From Vibrio lentus (GTDB lineage: Bacteria > Pseudomonadota > Gammaproteobacteria > Enterobacterales > Vibrionaceae), in assembly GCF_002875945.1 (NCBI RefSeq), contig NZ_MCZK01000116.1, positions 1-49,243 on the forward strand: a DNA stretch of 49,243 nucleotides, read 5' to 3'. The number at the start of each line of letters is the position of its first letter. Position 1 is the stretch's first letter. The notes under the pieces were generated by a model. It was given only the letters and a program-made list of their open reading frames with translations. It did no database searches and was not told the origin of the DNA. This document shows positions 33,936-42,619 of this stretch, piece after piece. A program made the position numbers and the translations under genes.

Positions 33936-35837
33936 ATGAATAAAAAACAGCTTGCTGCGGCCAATCTTGACTTCGATGTGTCATCAATCAAAGGGACGGA
34001 TGGAAAATTAATCCCTAACTTAGGATGCGCGATAGAAATTGAGCAATGGTTGAAAAAACTGTCTCTCGCATGCGGGAGAAGGCACTCGAACAGAGCCTTA
34101 CCTTATTTAGAAAAAGCGATAGATGTTATCTATTCTGAGGTTGAGGCGGAATTGTATCGCCAGTCGGGAAACAGCAGTAGCGCCTACGAAGCTAGCGCAG
34201 TGACTAAGCATCCAGTATGGCAGTTTTTTGTAGAACGAGTGACGAAAAAATTTGGTAGTGTCGTTAAGGTGATTCAACCACACCGTTCACCAACGGAATC
34301 TGTCCGTTCGAAACTGATTAACCGTACTTTCTTCCAAATGCTGCATAACAAGCATGAAGTTTTGAAGCGTTCTCATAGCAGTATCTTAGCATCCGGTGAG
34401 CTTGGCCAAGCCAAGGTGGAAATTCTTGATGCGCAAGTTAATGCTTTGCGAGATGCCTACTTTAATCATGCAAAATGTAATGCTGAACTTTGGCCTGCTA
34501 TCAATGATCTGTTCCAAAAAGGAAATACCCGCTCTGTTGAGGGCAAAGTAAACCTTGAAGACAGTTCACTGACATTTGAAGCCTCACAAGCACTATTTGC
34601 CGAAGCAAAAGTCGAGTTTGAAAAAACTTGGGACTTCGGAAAAATGAAAAACCAAATCAAAGCATCCGCTGAAATTAGTGCCCGTGAGAGCAGCAAATTT
34701 AGTGCTCATGCTAAATTTGGACAAGGTGGTGCTGCTGGTTTCCGAGAGAAGAAGCTTGGAGAGGAAGCCGGTAAGAAGACCAGTACGAAGTTCACTCTAG
34801 ATAAGTCACCAGGTAAAGCTTGGGAGACTAATAAAAAAGAGGAAGCGGACGACGGATCGTTTGCTGCAATGCAGCTGATACCGGGTATTGATTTAGAAAT
34901 TGATGCGGTACTTGCTGCTCAAATGGGTATGAAGTTAACAGTCTCTCACGAACTTTCTGTGGCCGACTTTATGGCCCTAAAGAGTGAAGGTGAGTTATTT
35001 GTTGGTGCGACTGCTAAAGTGCAATTTACGAGCACACTAAACAGTGCCAATATCTTTGCCGGTGATGAAGTAATTAAAACTAAAATTGGTGCAAGTGCCT
35101 TTGTTGGTGCTAAGGCTAGTGGAACAAGCACCTTTACCCTGAAAGCTCGCGGCATGAATATGTTGTCTGGTAGTGTGACTGGTTCTGCATCAGTTGGCTT
35201 GGGCGCATCCGCTGCTTTGGAAGCCATTGTTAAAGGTTCTGGAGACTTCACATTTAAAGCGGGTGCAGGTGCAACGATGGGGGTAGGTACCAACGTAGAA
35301 TTTGGAACTATGGTTAACCCGATGTTACTCAAAGTGCTCCTGTGGGATTCATTTGCTAAGCACCTACGTTCGAAGCATACTAAGCGCAGAACGGGCATTA
35401 AATACAACAGAAACGTTAACCAGGTTGCATTGTGCCGTTGTGAAGAAAGTATCCTGTCGTCGTTGAACATGATTGAAGCGGACTACCGAGTCTTAGCGGA
35501 AGAGATCTGGCGTATTCCAACCTTCACAAATATTTCTACGAAGGATGAAGTCACCACGATGCATGATCGTATCGCTAGTCCTGATAGAAATGTTATGGAT
35601 AAGTACCTAGAAACGCTTGGCGTCAATGATGCTATCAATATGAGCCCAGAGGACATTACTCAAGCCGCTGTCGATATTGATAATCAAGCGCGCTTTAATC
35701 AATCACAAAACATGCTTCTTAAGCAAGCGAAGAAAGCGGCTTCGAAGAGGGGAACTAAATCACTTTCTGGCGGGATAGCTTTAGCGGGAATGAATGTTAT
35801 GAACCCAACAATGGGGCTATTGGCGGTCAAACCTTAA
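33936..35837 (+). CDS. Unknown 633-aa protein, last gene of the T6SS operon
   Basis: I do not recognise a family. The first 200 residues look helical (LKKLSLACGRRHSNRALPYL). Residues about 235-310 are Lys/Glu/Ser rich. About 330-465 is a run of alternating short strands rich in Gly, Ala, Ser and Thr (GSVTGSASVGLGASAALEAI, ASAFVGAKASGTSTFTLKA) that could form a beta-solenoid or a membrane-interacting sheet. The rest is helical and basic. There is no signal peptide. It follows the kinase by 15 nt and is directly followed by a terminator, with no immunity-like gene after it. It could be an effector or a structural accessory; neither is proven. Confidence 0.8.
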   Translation: MNKKQLAAANLDFDVSSIKGTDGKLIPNLGCAIEIEQWLKKLSLACGRRHSNRALPYLEKAIDVIYSEVEAELYRQSGNSSSAYEASAVTKHPVWQFFVERVTKKFGSVVKVIQPHRSPTESVRSKLINRTFFQMLHNKHEVLKRSHSSILASGELGQAKVEILDAQVNALRDAYFNHAKCNAELWPAINDLFQKGNTRSVEGKVNLEDSSLTFEASQALFAEAKVEFEKTWDFGKMKNQIKASAEISARESSKFSAHAKFGQGGAAGFREKKLGEEAGKKTSTKFTLDKSPGKAWETNKKEEADDGSFAAMQLIPGIDLEIDAVLAAQMGMKLTVSHELSVADFMALKSEGELFVGATAKVQFTSTLNSANIFAGDEVIKTKIGASAFVGAKASGTSTFTLKARGMNMLSGSVTGSASVGLGASAALEAIVKGSGDFTFKAGAGATMGVGTNVEFGTMVNPMLLKVLLWDSFAKHLRSKHTKRRTGIKYNRNVNQVALCRCEESILSSLNMIEADYRVLAEEIWRIPTFTNISTKDEVTTMHDRIASPDRNVMDKYLETLGVNDAINMSPEDITQAAVDIDNQARFNQSQNMLLKQAKKAASKRGTKSLSGGIALAGMNVMNPTMGLLAVKP

Positions 35838-35842
35838 CCAAT

Positions 35843-35872
35843 AAAAAATGGCGAGGTGTCTCGCCATTTTTT
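35843..35872 (+). terminator. Rho-independent terminator ending the T6SS operon
   Basis: TGGCGAG-GTGT-CTCGCCA stem (7 bp of GC-rich pairs, extended by A/T pairs) followed by TTTTTT, six bases after the stop codon of the 633-aa gene. The A-run before the stem also gives it a termination shape on the opposite strand. Confidence 0.92.
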
Positions 35873-35931
35873 GATGTTTCTATAAGAATAGTTAAATTTT
35901 ATGTTGACACTTCTTTCGGTTTCTCAACGAG

Positions 35932-36529
35932 TGATCTGCCCCAGTTGTTTTGGACACTGAGTTAAGTGAGTAAAATCACTAGCGAGGTGAATCATGACAA
36001 ACAAGAAAAAACGTATTATCCATTCTTCTGAATTTAAAGCAGAAACGCTCAAGTTTACGGAGAAAGTGGGCGTTGCTGCTGCCGCTAGACAACTATCTCT
36101 CCATGAATCTCAAATCTATGGCTGGCGTCCAGTATCACTGAGCGGGAAAAAGAGTTAGCGGCAGAGGTGGCTAAACTCAAAAGGCAGTTGGCAGAACAGG
36201 CAGAAGAGCTAGAAATAGTAAAAAAAGGCCGCCACCTACTTTGCGAAGAATCTAAAGTAGCTTGCTACGAATTTATGCTTGAACACCTGCTTCATTTCCA
36301 TGTATCTCACATGGTTAAGGTGTTCGGTATGTCGTGAAGTGGGGTTTACTACTGGATCAAGCATCGTCATAAAGACTGCATGCAAGAACAAGCCCGTCAG
36401 GTATTAGACGACAAGATCAAATAGGTGTTCTACAGCTGCAAAGGCAGGGACGGTGCTAGGCGTATTCAGATAGAGTTGGCTGATAACGGTGACAGGCACA
36501 ATGTGGAGACAATTGCCAGTAGCATGAAA
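35932..36529 (+). pseudogene. Decayed IS3-family fragment (copy 1)
   Basis: It starts with an inverted-repeat-like end (TGATCTGCCCCAGTTGTTTT) matching the left end of the neighbouring copy 2 with changes. From the ATG at 35994 it reads MTNKKKRIIHSSEFKAETLK, then a deletion after YGWR, a frame change into ELAAEVAKLKRQLAEQAEEL, and later stops (for example after MVKVFGMS). It ends near the OrfB words IASSMK, exactly where copy 2 begins, so its 3' half is missing. Clearly an older, dead relative of copy 2. Confidence 0.82.
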
Positions 36530-37774
36530 TGATCCGCACCAGAAGTTTTGGACACTGAGTTAAGTGAGTACAATCACTAACGAGGTGGACAATGACAATT
36601 AAGAAAACACGAATCAAACATGCTCCTGAATTTAAAGCCGAAGCACTTAAGTTAGCAGAGAAAGTCGGTGTCGCTGCTGCTGCACGGCAGCTATCGTTAT
36701 ATGAATCTCAAATCTATGGATGGCGTAAAGCCGTAAAAAAAGACGCGAAAATCAGCGATAGAGAAAGAGAACTCGCCACTGAAAATGCCAAGCTCAAACG
36801 ATTATTAGCAGAGCAAGCTGAAGAGCTAGATATCGTTAAAAAAGGCCGCCACCTACTTCGCGAAAAATCTAAAATAGATTGCTATGAGTTTATGCTCGAA
36901 CACCTGATGCAATATAGGATTGTCCGTATGGCTAAGGTGTTTGGGGTTTCTCGAAGTGGGTTTTATTATTGGATTGATAATCGCCATAAAGTCACTCAAC
37001 ACAACGAGCACCGCAAGCAGCTTGATAACAAAGTTCGAGAAGTCTTTGATGATAAAAAGGAACGCGACGGTGCAAGGCGCATTCAAAAAAGAACTTGAGG
37101 CAAATGGTAATAAGCACGATGTAAAAACCATTGCCGCGAGCATGAAGCGCCAGAACTTAGTCGCAAAGGCCGCCCGTAAGTTCAAATGTACGACAGACAG
37201 TAAGCATAGGCTTCCTGTTGCCCCAAACTTGCTTGAGCAAGATTTTAATGCAACAGCACCGAACCAAAAATGGGCTGGAGATATTACCTATCTAGCGACA
37301 AGCGAAGGTTGGATGTATTTAGCCGTTATTATCGACCTGTACTCACGGCAAGTCGTTGGTTGGTCAATGAGCACCAGAATGACCGCAACTCTGGTCTGTG
37401 ATGCACTATCAATGGCATTGTTCCGCAGAGGCATGCCAGAAGACGTGATCATCCATAGTGATAGAGGTAGCCAATATTGCTCAAAAGACTACCGAGATTT
37501 AATCGCAGCTCATAATCTAAAACAAAGCATGAGTAGGAAGGGTAATTGTTGGGATAACGCCTGTGTTGAAAGCTTTTTCCACTCAATGAAAGTAGAAGCC
37601 GTTCAATACGAGCCGATAATGACCCGAGAAGAGATGCGCCAAGCGCTTTTTGAATACATTGAAGTTGATTATAATCGAACAAGAAGGCACAGTGCTCTTG
37701 GGTATCTAAGCCCAGTTAACTTTGAAAAACAATATGTCGCTTAATGCGGTGTCCAGTCTAACTGGAGCAGATCA
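36530..37774 (+). mobile_element. IS3-family insertion sequence (copy 2)
   Basis: 1245 bp bounded by inverted repeats: left TGATCCGCACCAGAAGTTTT, right (read inward) TGATCTGCTCCAGTTAGACT. No convincing target duplication flanks it, which suggests recombination with copy 1 or a deletion on one side. It lies between the decayed copy 1 and the truncated darG gene, so it may have caused both truncations. Confidence 0.85.
36592..37744 (+). pseudogene. IS3-family transposase OrfA-OrfB with frameshift
   Basis: From the ATG at 36592 the helix-turn-helix OrfA part (FKAEALKLAEKVGVAAAARQ) runs without a break across the usual slippery A-run (about 36838) into OrfB (GRHLLREKSKIDCYEFMLEH). This frame ends at 37098 because a run of six A at 37085-37090 has one base too many. 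The DDE core continues in the next frame up to 37744: [10 protein letters not shown] (Asp), [10 protein letters not shown] (Asp), [13 protein letters not shown] (Glu), and the usual [15 protein letters not shown] end. One indel separates it from an intact fused transposase. Confidence 0.85.
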
Positions 37775-37780
37775 GAAGCT

Positions 37781-38377
37781 ATGCTAAATAAAACTAAACG
37801 ACCGGCTATGACAACGGGCCGAGCGGCTGTGCTTGGCTTGATAGAGCGCTATGTGTCAACGGGATTTGGTTATCGCTTATCTTTACTTGAAGTACAGAAG
37901 CTCGTGTACTTTCTAACAGCGGTTGGTGAGCCATTAAACAAGGTTGTCTTTCAAAAGCATCACTATGGTCCTTATGCTGATGTACTTCGTCACGTGCTCG
38001 ATAAAATGGAAGGCCATTTTATTTCAGGTTATGCCGATGGTCTAAATAAGCCTGAAACTCCGATTGAGCTTAAAGGCGATGCTGTAACTGAGGCTCTTAA
38101 TTACCTTGAGCAGCATACAGAGACTAAACAGCGCTTTGATAAGGTTGCCAAGCTAATAGAAGGGTTTGAGTCTCAAAATGGTATGGAGCTACTATCAACT
38201 GTTCATTGGGTAGCAACTCAGGAATATGGTGATAAAGTTCTAACGAGTGAAGATGTGATTAATGGTGTTCATGGATGGAGTGCGAGAAAAGCAAATATGA
38301 AATCAGCTCATATTTTGGCTGCTTGGAATCGATTGCGTGAACAAGGGTGGTTGGACAGTAAAGCGCCAACGTTGTGA
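37781..38377 (+). pseudogene. darG: Truncated DarG antitoxin, C-terminal domain only
   Basis: 198 codons open from the ATG at 37781. The text TTGRAAVLGLIERYV, LSLLEVQKLVYFLTAVGEPL, HHYGPYADVLRHVL, MEGHFISGYADG and ELLSTVHWVATQE is, to my recollection, the conserved C-terminal half of DarG, the antitoxin of the DNA ADP-ribosyltransferase toxin DarT (phage-defence toxin-antitoxin system). The N-terminal macro domain (about 155 residues) that removes ADP-ribose from DNA is missing, and no darT is present. The gene begins 7 bases after the right end of the IS3 element, so the front half was probably lost in an IS-driven deletion. The residual frame could still be translated. Confidence 0.78.
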
Positions 38378-38449
38378 TGTGAAAACCTATGCTCTCTTTT
38401 GTATTTCGATGAGCAATTTATTATGCGAGTTATGTTCTTAGTTAATGAA

Positions 38450-38492
38450 AAAGCCCTTTCAGCCATATCGGTTGGAAGGGTTTCATTTTTTT
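38450..38492 (+). terminator. Terminator hairpin after darG remnant
   Basis: AAGCCCTTTCAGCC pairs with GGTTGGAAGGGTTT (about 14 bp, some G-T pairs), followed by TTTCATTTTTTT. The A-rich left side suggests it could also work on the minus strand. Confidence 0.8.
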
Positions 38493-38587
38493 AGCGATAG
38501 ATAATGCAGCAAGGAGTTGGCGCGTCATCCAAAATATTTTAGATATATGTCATTACCGTGAACATCAATATTCAGGTAAGGCATGAC

Positions 38588-38782
38588 ATGAATAAAATTA
38601 AGTTAATAAAATTAGAAGCTGTGATTGAAATGACGACTTTGAGTCGCTCTGCTATCTACAGGGGCATAAGAGAATGTCGGTTCCCAAAGCAAGTACGTTT
38701 GAGCCGTCGCTCAGTTGCTTGGGTTGAAAGTGATATTCAGAACTGGATAAAAGCACAAGTCGCGGAAAGGCAGAGCATATAG
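38588..38782 (+). CDS. AlpA-family DNA-binding regulator
   Basis: 64 residues from the ATG at 38588 (TAAGG seven bases upstream; an earlier in-frame ATG at 38558 lacks one). The winged-helix/HTH region reads VIEMTTLSRSAIYRGIRECR then FPKQVRLSRRSVAWVESDIQ, the standard AlpA/MerR-like pattern. AlpA proteins control excision or integrase expression of islands and cryptic prophages. No integrase is visible in the window, so it may be a leftover of the element that also carried radC, DUF2787 and darG. Confidence 0.85.
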   Translation: MNKIKLIKLEAVIEMTTLSRSAIYRGIRECRFPKQVRLSRRSVAWVESDIQNWIKAQVAERQSI

Positions 38783-39196
38783 ATTTGAGAGGGGCAGGCT
38801 AAGGCCCTCTTTTTTTGTTTTGAGGATATAGGATGTCACGGTTTTAGGTTTGCCGAATACTTTAGTTTGTAACTGGAAACTTTGCAGGTGCGGACAAAAA
38901 GCAACCGATTGGAATTCGAGATAGAGAACTAAGGTTTCTTTTCTATCAATGAGTTAGCTTTTTTGGTTAGTGTAGGTAAAAGTGTGGTTTTTAAGTGTGT
39001 GTTACTTTAAGTTGTTGTTTCTAATGTAATTACATACTAATGCATCAGGAGTATGTTTTTGATCGGCTTTCACAGTTAACTTCTTTCGTTTATTTCTATT
39101 GCGGCTTAGGATACGTCAAAGCGTTTCGTGCGAAAAGCGACACATGCGAAAAGATGCAAATCCAAATGATATACATCTAGATAAGGGAAGCCAAAG
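38783..39196. other. Intergenic stretch between alpA and pncC
   Basis: No gene seen. It begins with a terminator-like sequence (GAGGGGC … GGCCCTC followed by seven T, about 38790-38817) for alpA. The rest is AT-rich. The junction between the accessory region and the core pncC-recA block lies here. I saw no duplicated attachment site within the window and no fragment of mutS or an integrase. Confidence 0.45.
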
Positions 39197-39691
39197 ATGC
39201 AGACGACTCAAGCTCTTAGTGAAAAACTCGGACACTTACTTGCGAAACATAAACATGTATTGGTGACGGCTGAATCTTGCACTGGCGGTGGTGTTGCTAG
39301 CGCGGTAACGGATATTGCTGGTAGCTCAGCTTGGTTTGACCGTGCTTTTGTGACCTACAGTAACGAAGCAAAGCAAGAGATGATTGGTGTTCAGCTTGAA
39401 ACCTTAGTTGAGTTTGGTGCCGTGAGTGAGCCGGTGGTTATAGAAATGGCTCACGGGGCGCTGCAACATTCAAACGGCACTATTTCTGTATCGATCAGCG
39501 GCATTGCTGGCCCTGGTGGTGGCACGGAAGATAAACCGGTAGGGACCGTGTGTTTTGCTTGGAAGGCTGCAAATGGATGGAACAAAGTAGCAACGCATGT
39601 ATTTACAGGCGATAGATCACAAGTACGCCAACAAGCCACGCACCATGCCCTGCAAGTTATTTATGATTACCTATCAATGGAAGACAAGTAA
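39197..39691 (+). CDS. pncC: Nicotinamide-nucleotide amidohydrolase PncC (CinA C-terminal type)
   Basis: 164 residues, the stand-alone PncC length. It shows the family signature VTAESCTGGGVASAVTDIAG with SSAWFDRAFVTYSN, and SISGIAGPGGGTEDKPVGTV. It hydrolyses NMN to nicotinate mononucleotide and ammonia in the pyridine nucleotide cycle. The ribosome site AAGGGAAG lies just before the ATG. Its place directly before recA is the normal vibrio and enteric order. Confidence 0.93.
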   Translation: MQTTQALSEKLGHLLAKHKHVLVTAESCTGGGVASAVTDIAGSSAWFDRAFVTYSNEAKQEMIGVQLETLVEFGAVSEPVVIEMAHGALQHSNGTISVSISGIAGPGGGTEDKPVGTVCFAWKAANGWNKVATHVFTGDRSQVRQQATHHALQVIYDYLSMEDK

Positions 39692-39720
39692 CATTTGTAC
39701 AAATTATTTTCATACAGGTA

Positions 39721-39748
39721 TAGACACTGTATGAATCAACAGTATAAT
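39721..39748 (+). promoter_or_regulatory. recA promoter with LexA (SOS) box
   Basis: A -35-like TAGACA (39721-39726) and a perfect -10 TATAAT (39743-39748) are separated by 16 bases, the same spacing as the E. coli recA promoter. The spacer holds CTG-N10-CAG (39727-39742), so the 20-base LexA box is 39725-39744. LexA bound here would block recA until DNA damage. Confidence 0.9.
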
Positions 39749-39830
39749 AAAAGCCAATTAGTCACCCCTTTGTGGGTTAGAAATAGATTCTAAGTCGCTT
39801 GTTGAGACAACCGATTATGTGGAGATAGAA

Positions 39831-40871
39831 ATGGACGAGAATAAACAAAAAGCGTTAGCCGCAGCCCTTGGTCAGATTGAAAAGCAATTTGGTAAAGGTT
39901 CGATCATGCGTCTTGGTGATAACCGTACAATGGACGTAGAAACTATTTCTACAGGTTCTCTATCTCTAGATATCGCACTAGGTGCTGGTGGCCTACCGAT
40001 GGGACGTATCGTTGAAGTTTACGGTCCAGAATCATCAGGTAAAACAACGCTAACGCTTGAGCTTATTGCTGCAGCGCAGAAAGTGGGCAAAACGTGTGCA
40101 TTCGTTGATGCGGAACACGCACTTGACCCTATCTACGCTCAAAAGCTGGGTGTTGATATCGACGCTTTGCTTGTGTCTCAACCTGATACTGGTGAGCAAG
40201 CTCTAGAAATCTGTGATGCACTGGCTCGCTCAGGTGCTATCGATGTTCTTGTTATTGACTCGGTTGCTGCACTAACACCTAAAGCTGAGATCGAAGGCGA
40301 AATGGGCGATAGCCACATGGGTCTTCAAGCACGTATGCTTTCTCAAGCAATGCGTAAGCTAACAGGTAACCTTAAGCAGTCTAACTGTATGGCTATCTTC
40401 ATTAACCAAATCCGTATGAAGATTGGTGTAATGTTCGGTAACCCAGAAACAACAACAGGTGGTAATGCACTTAAGTTCTACGCATCTGTTCGTCTTGATA
40501 TCCGCCGTACTGGTGCAATCAAAGATGGTGATGAAGTTGTTGGTAACGAGACTCGTATCAAGGTTGTTAAGAACAAGATTGCTGCACCATTCAAACAAGC
40601 TGAAACTCAAATCCTTTACGGTAAAGGCTTCAACCGCGAAGGTGAGCTTATCGATTTAGGTGTTAAGAATAAGCTAGTAGAGAAAGCGGGCGCTTGGTAC
40701 AGCTACAAAGGCGACAAGATCGGCCAAGGTAAATCGAACTCTTGTAAGCACCTACGTGAAAACCCAGAGATCGCTCTGGAACTTGACACTAAGCTTCGTG
40801 AATTGCTACTGACTCCTGCTGTTCTTGAAGAGAAAGGCGCAGAGAAAGAAGAAGAAAACGAAGAGCTATAA
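39831..40871 (+). CDS. recA: Recombinase RecA
   Basis: 346 residues from the ATG at 39831 ([20 protein letters not shown]) with GGAGA ahead; the GTG at 39819 is in frame but less likely. Walker A is GPESSGKTT and Walker [11 protein letters not shown]. Loop and DNA-binding parts ([39 protein letters not shown]) are intact. The acidic C-terminus is KEEENEEL. It forms filaments on single-stranded DNA for recombination and SOS induction. Highly biased codon use matches strong expression. No recX follows it. Confidence 0.98.
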   Translation: MDENKQKALAAALGQIEKQFGKGSIMRLGDNRTMDVETISTGSLSLDIALGAGGLPMGRIVEVYGPESSGKTTLTLELIAAAQKVGKTCAFVDAEHALDPIYAQKLGVDIDALLVSQPDTGEQALEICDALARSGAIDVLVIDSVAALTPKAEIEGEMGDSHMGLQARMLSQAMRKLTGNLKQSNCMAIFINQIRMKIGVMFGNPETTTGGNALKFYASVRLDIRRTGAIKDGDEVVGNETRIKVVKNKIAAPFKQAETQILYGKGFNREGELIDLGVKNKLVEKAGAWYSYKGDKIGQGKSNSCKHLRENPEIALELDTKLRELLLTPAVLEEKGAEKEEENEEL

Positions 40872-40925
40872 GCTAACGTTTTATAGAGCGGGTGTTTTAA
40901 AGAAACATCCGTTTTGAAAGAGTAG

Positions 40926-40957
40926 AAAGCCTCGCATATTTTATGCGGGGCTTTTTT
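40926..40957 (+). terminator. Rho-independent terminator of recA
   Basis: AAGCCTCGCAT … ATGCGGGGCTT stem (about 10 bp with one T-G pair) followed by TTTTTT, 55 bases after the recA stop. Confidence 0.9.
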
Positions 40958-41028
40958 ATTGGGGCGGATTTAGTTTTGAGTTGTATCGTGCGATTTCATT
41001 TCTTCATTCCCTAAACCTTAAACCCTAA

Positions 41029-41991
41029 TCACTTTTGAGGCTTACCCTTACAGTAAAAAGAGTTCAGTAACGGTGTAATGATGGAGTGATAGAGATTGAT
41101 GTTATCTAGCTTCTGCTTAAATATGTTTTGGCTTTTTCTATTGTTGGTAAAGACAAAGGCATACATCGAAACAATGTTGTCTCTGTATGCTGAATTGCTA
41201 ACTCGAATGTAGATACTTTTTACATTGCATTGCGACAGTTCTAAGCCATCTATATAGATCTTCATTTCAGTTGAAGATACCTTCTGTGAATCGTCACTGA
41301 GGTAAAGCGTCGCACTGCCGAATTGATAGGGTTGGTAGCGCTCTTTATTCAGGAATGGCGCTTGTTCATTGCTGTAGTGAATAAAGTAATAGGCGATCAG
41401 AATGATGCCAAACCATAGAGCACATAAACTTATCGCAAATTGATGAGGGAATCTTGGGTTGGCTTGTTCGTTGTTGATTGGTTGTCGTGGGTGATCAGTT
41501 CTATTATCAACTTCTACTTCAAAACCAACTCCTAACGCATTACCTAAAATACCAGCCTCAGGCATTGCTTCTGACACATCTCGGTTTTCAGTTTGAGGGG
41601 CATTTGGTGCTTGAGATTGCTTATTTGGGATGACTGAAAGTGAGTATCCTTTCTTACTTATCGTTTTGAGCTCTAACTCATCAGTGTCTAAATTTTTGAT
41701 GACCTTTCTAATGTAACTAATGGTGTTGGTCAGGGATTGATCAGTGACCAGTACACCTTGCCAACACTCTTCAAATAACTCATCTCGAGATATGCACTGA
41801 CCTTGGTGCTCTAAAAGATACACAAGAACCTTAAACGGCAACGGGCGCATGCTGATCGTGGTATCAGACAGAATCTGTGTGATCGTCCTCATTTTGTTGT
41901 TGATAACGATGTGGTCAGTGATATTGCTTGTGTGATTCATGGGCTTGTATGCAGTGTTCATGTTGGCTTTTGCGGGCGGTACTTTAAGCAT
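41029..41991 (-). CDS. ToxR-like membrane-bound transcription regulator
   Basis: About 320 residues (ATG at 41991; later ATGs at 41961 or 41937 are possible, none with a strong ribosome site). The N-terminal OmpR-type winged helix has MRPLPFKVLVYLLEHQGQ, ISRDELFEECWQGVLVTDQS and TISYIRKVIKNL with TISKKGYSL. A linker leads to one membrane segment (about 190-212, FAISLCALWFGIILIAYYFI) and a short periplasmic domain with two Cys near the C-terminal half. It resembles ToxR/CadC-type regulators but is not ToxR itself. The regulated genes are unknown. It lies opposite to recA in the place where recX is usual. Confidence 0.85.
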   Translation of the reverse strand: MLKVPPAKANMNTAYKPMNHTSNITDHIVINNKMRTITQILSDTTISMRPLPFKVLVYLLEHQGQCISRDELFEECWQGVLVTDQSLTNTISYIRKVIKNLDTDELELKTISKKGYSLSVIPNKQSQAPNAPQTENRDVSEAMPEAGILGNALGVGFEVEVDNRTDHPRQPINNEQANPRFPHQFAISLCALWFGIILIAYYFIHYSNEQAPFLNKERYQPYQFGSATLYLSDDSQKVSSTEMKIYIDGLELSQCNVKSIYIRVSNSAYRDNIVSMYAFVFTNNRKSQNIFKQKLDNINLYHSIITPLLNSFYCKGKPQK

Positions 41992-42170
41992 AGGAGGCCA
42001 GTCTGTAACTGTAAAACGTCATTGGTTATATAAAAATTACATTTAGTTATCTGGTTATATTTTTGTTTGGCAATGGTTTGTAGCGAAAGCCAAAGGTGGT
42101 TGCTAACGTTATGCCGCCACGAGTTTTGATGATAGCTCGATTACTAATCGTTGTTTTATAGGTAAATAGG

Positions 42171-42449
42171 ATGCCCGAAATTAAACAGAAAAACTCTGAA
42201 TCAGTGAAGACCCTGTTAGAAGAGTACAAAGAAGTGACCTCTGTTGAGTCTTTTCAATTAGATGTCGTTAAGTCTTTAATAAAGATTTTTACCGACACTG
42301 ATAAAAGCCTTGAGCAAGACGATAAGGTGACCTTAGTAAAGGTTGCACAGCAATATATCGATGAAGAGATCGATTTTTCACTTTCTGTTGGTTTTGATGA
42401 TGCCGTTCCTATCCTAACTTCAATTAGAAAAGTCATTGAGGTTGTCTAA
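42171..42449 (+). CDS. Small acidic protein of unknown function
   Basis: 92 residues, strongly acidic, predicted mostly helical, without Cys or membrane segments (LLEEYKEVTSVESFQLDVVK, KVAQQYIDEEIDFSLSVGFD). I recognise no family. The start ATG has AGG only a few bases ahead, so the ribosome site is unusual. It lies between the divergent ToxR-like gene and tpx, and codon pattern and length support a real gene. Confidence 0.6.
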   Translation: MPEIKQKNSESVKTLLEEYKEVTSVESFQLDVVKSLIKIFTDTDKSLEQDDKVTLVKVAQQYIDEEIDFSLSVGFDDAVPILTSIRKVIEVV

Positions 42450-42619
42450 ACGTAGATTTTGAATTTGAAGGTTGTCAGATGTTTACGCTGACTCCTGAGG
42501 TTCAATTTCTAAGTGAAATATAAATTAAAGATGTTCATGTTTGATTTGAATGTCTTTAAACAAAGGCAACACAGTCAGCTAGAGCAGCAATATTATAATT
42601 ACATTGAAAGGAAGAAATA

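Noticed and set aside
34946..35470. 174-codon antisense open frame inside the 633-residue gene
   Set aside because: It mirrors the Gly/Ala/Thr-rich coding strand; long antisense frames are expected from that codon use, and the sense frame has operon context.
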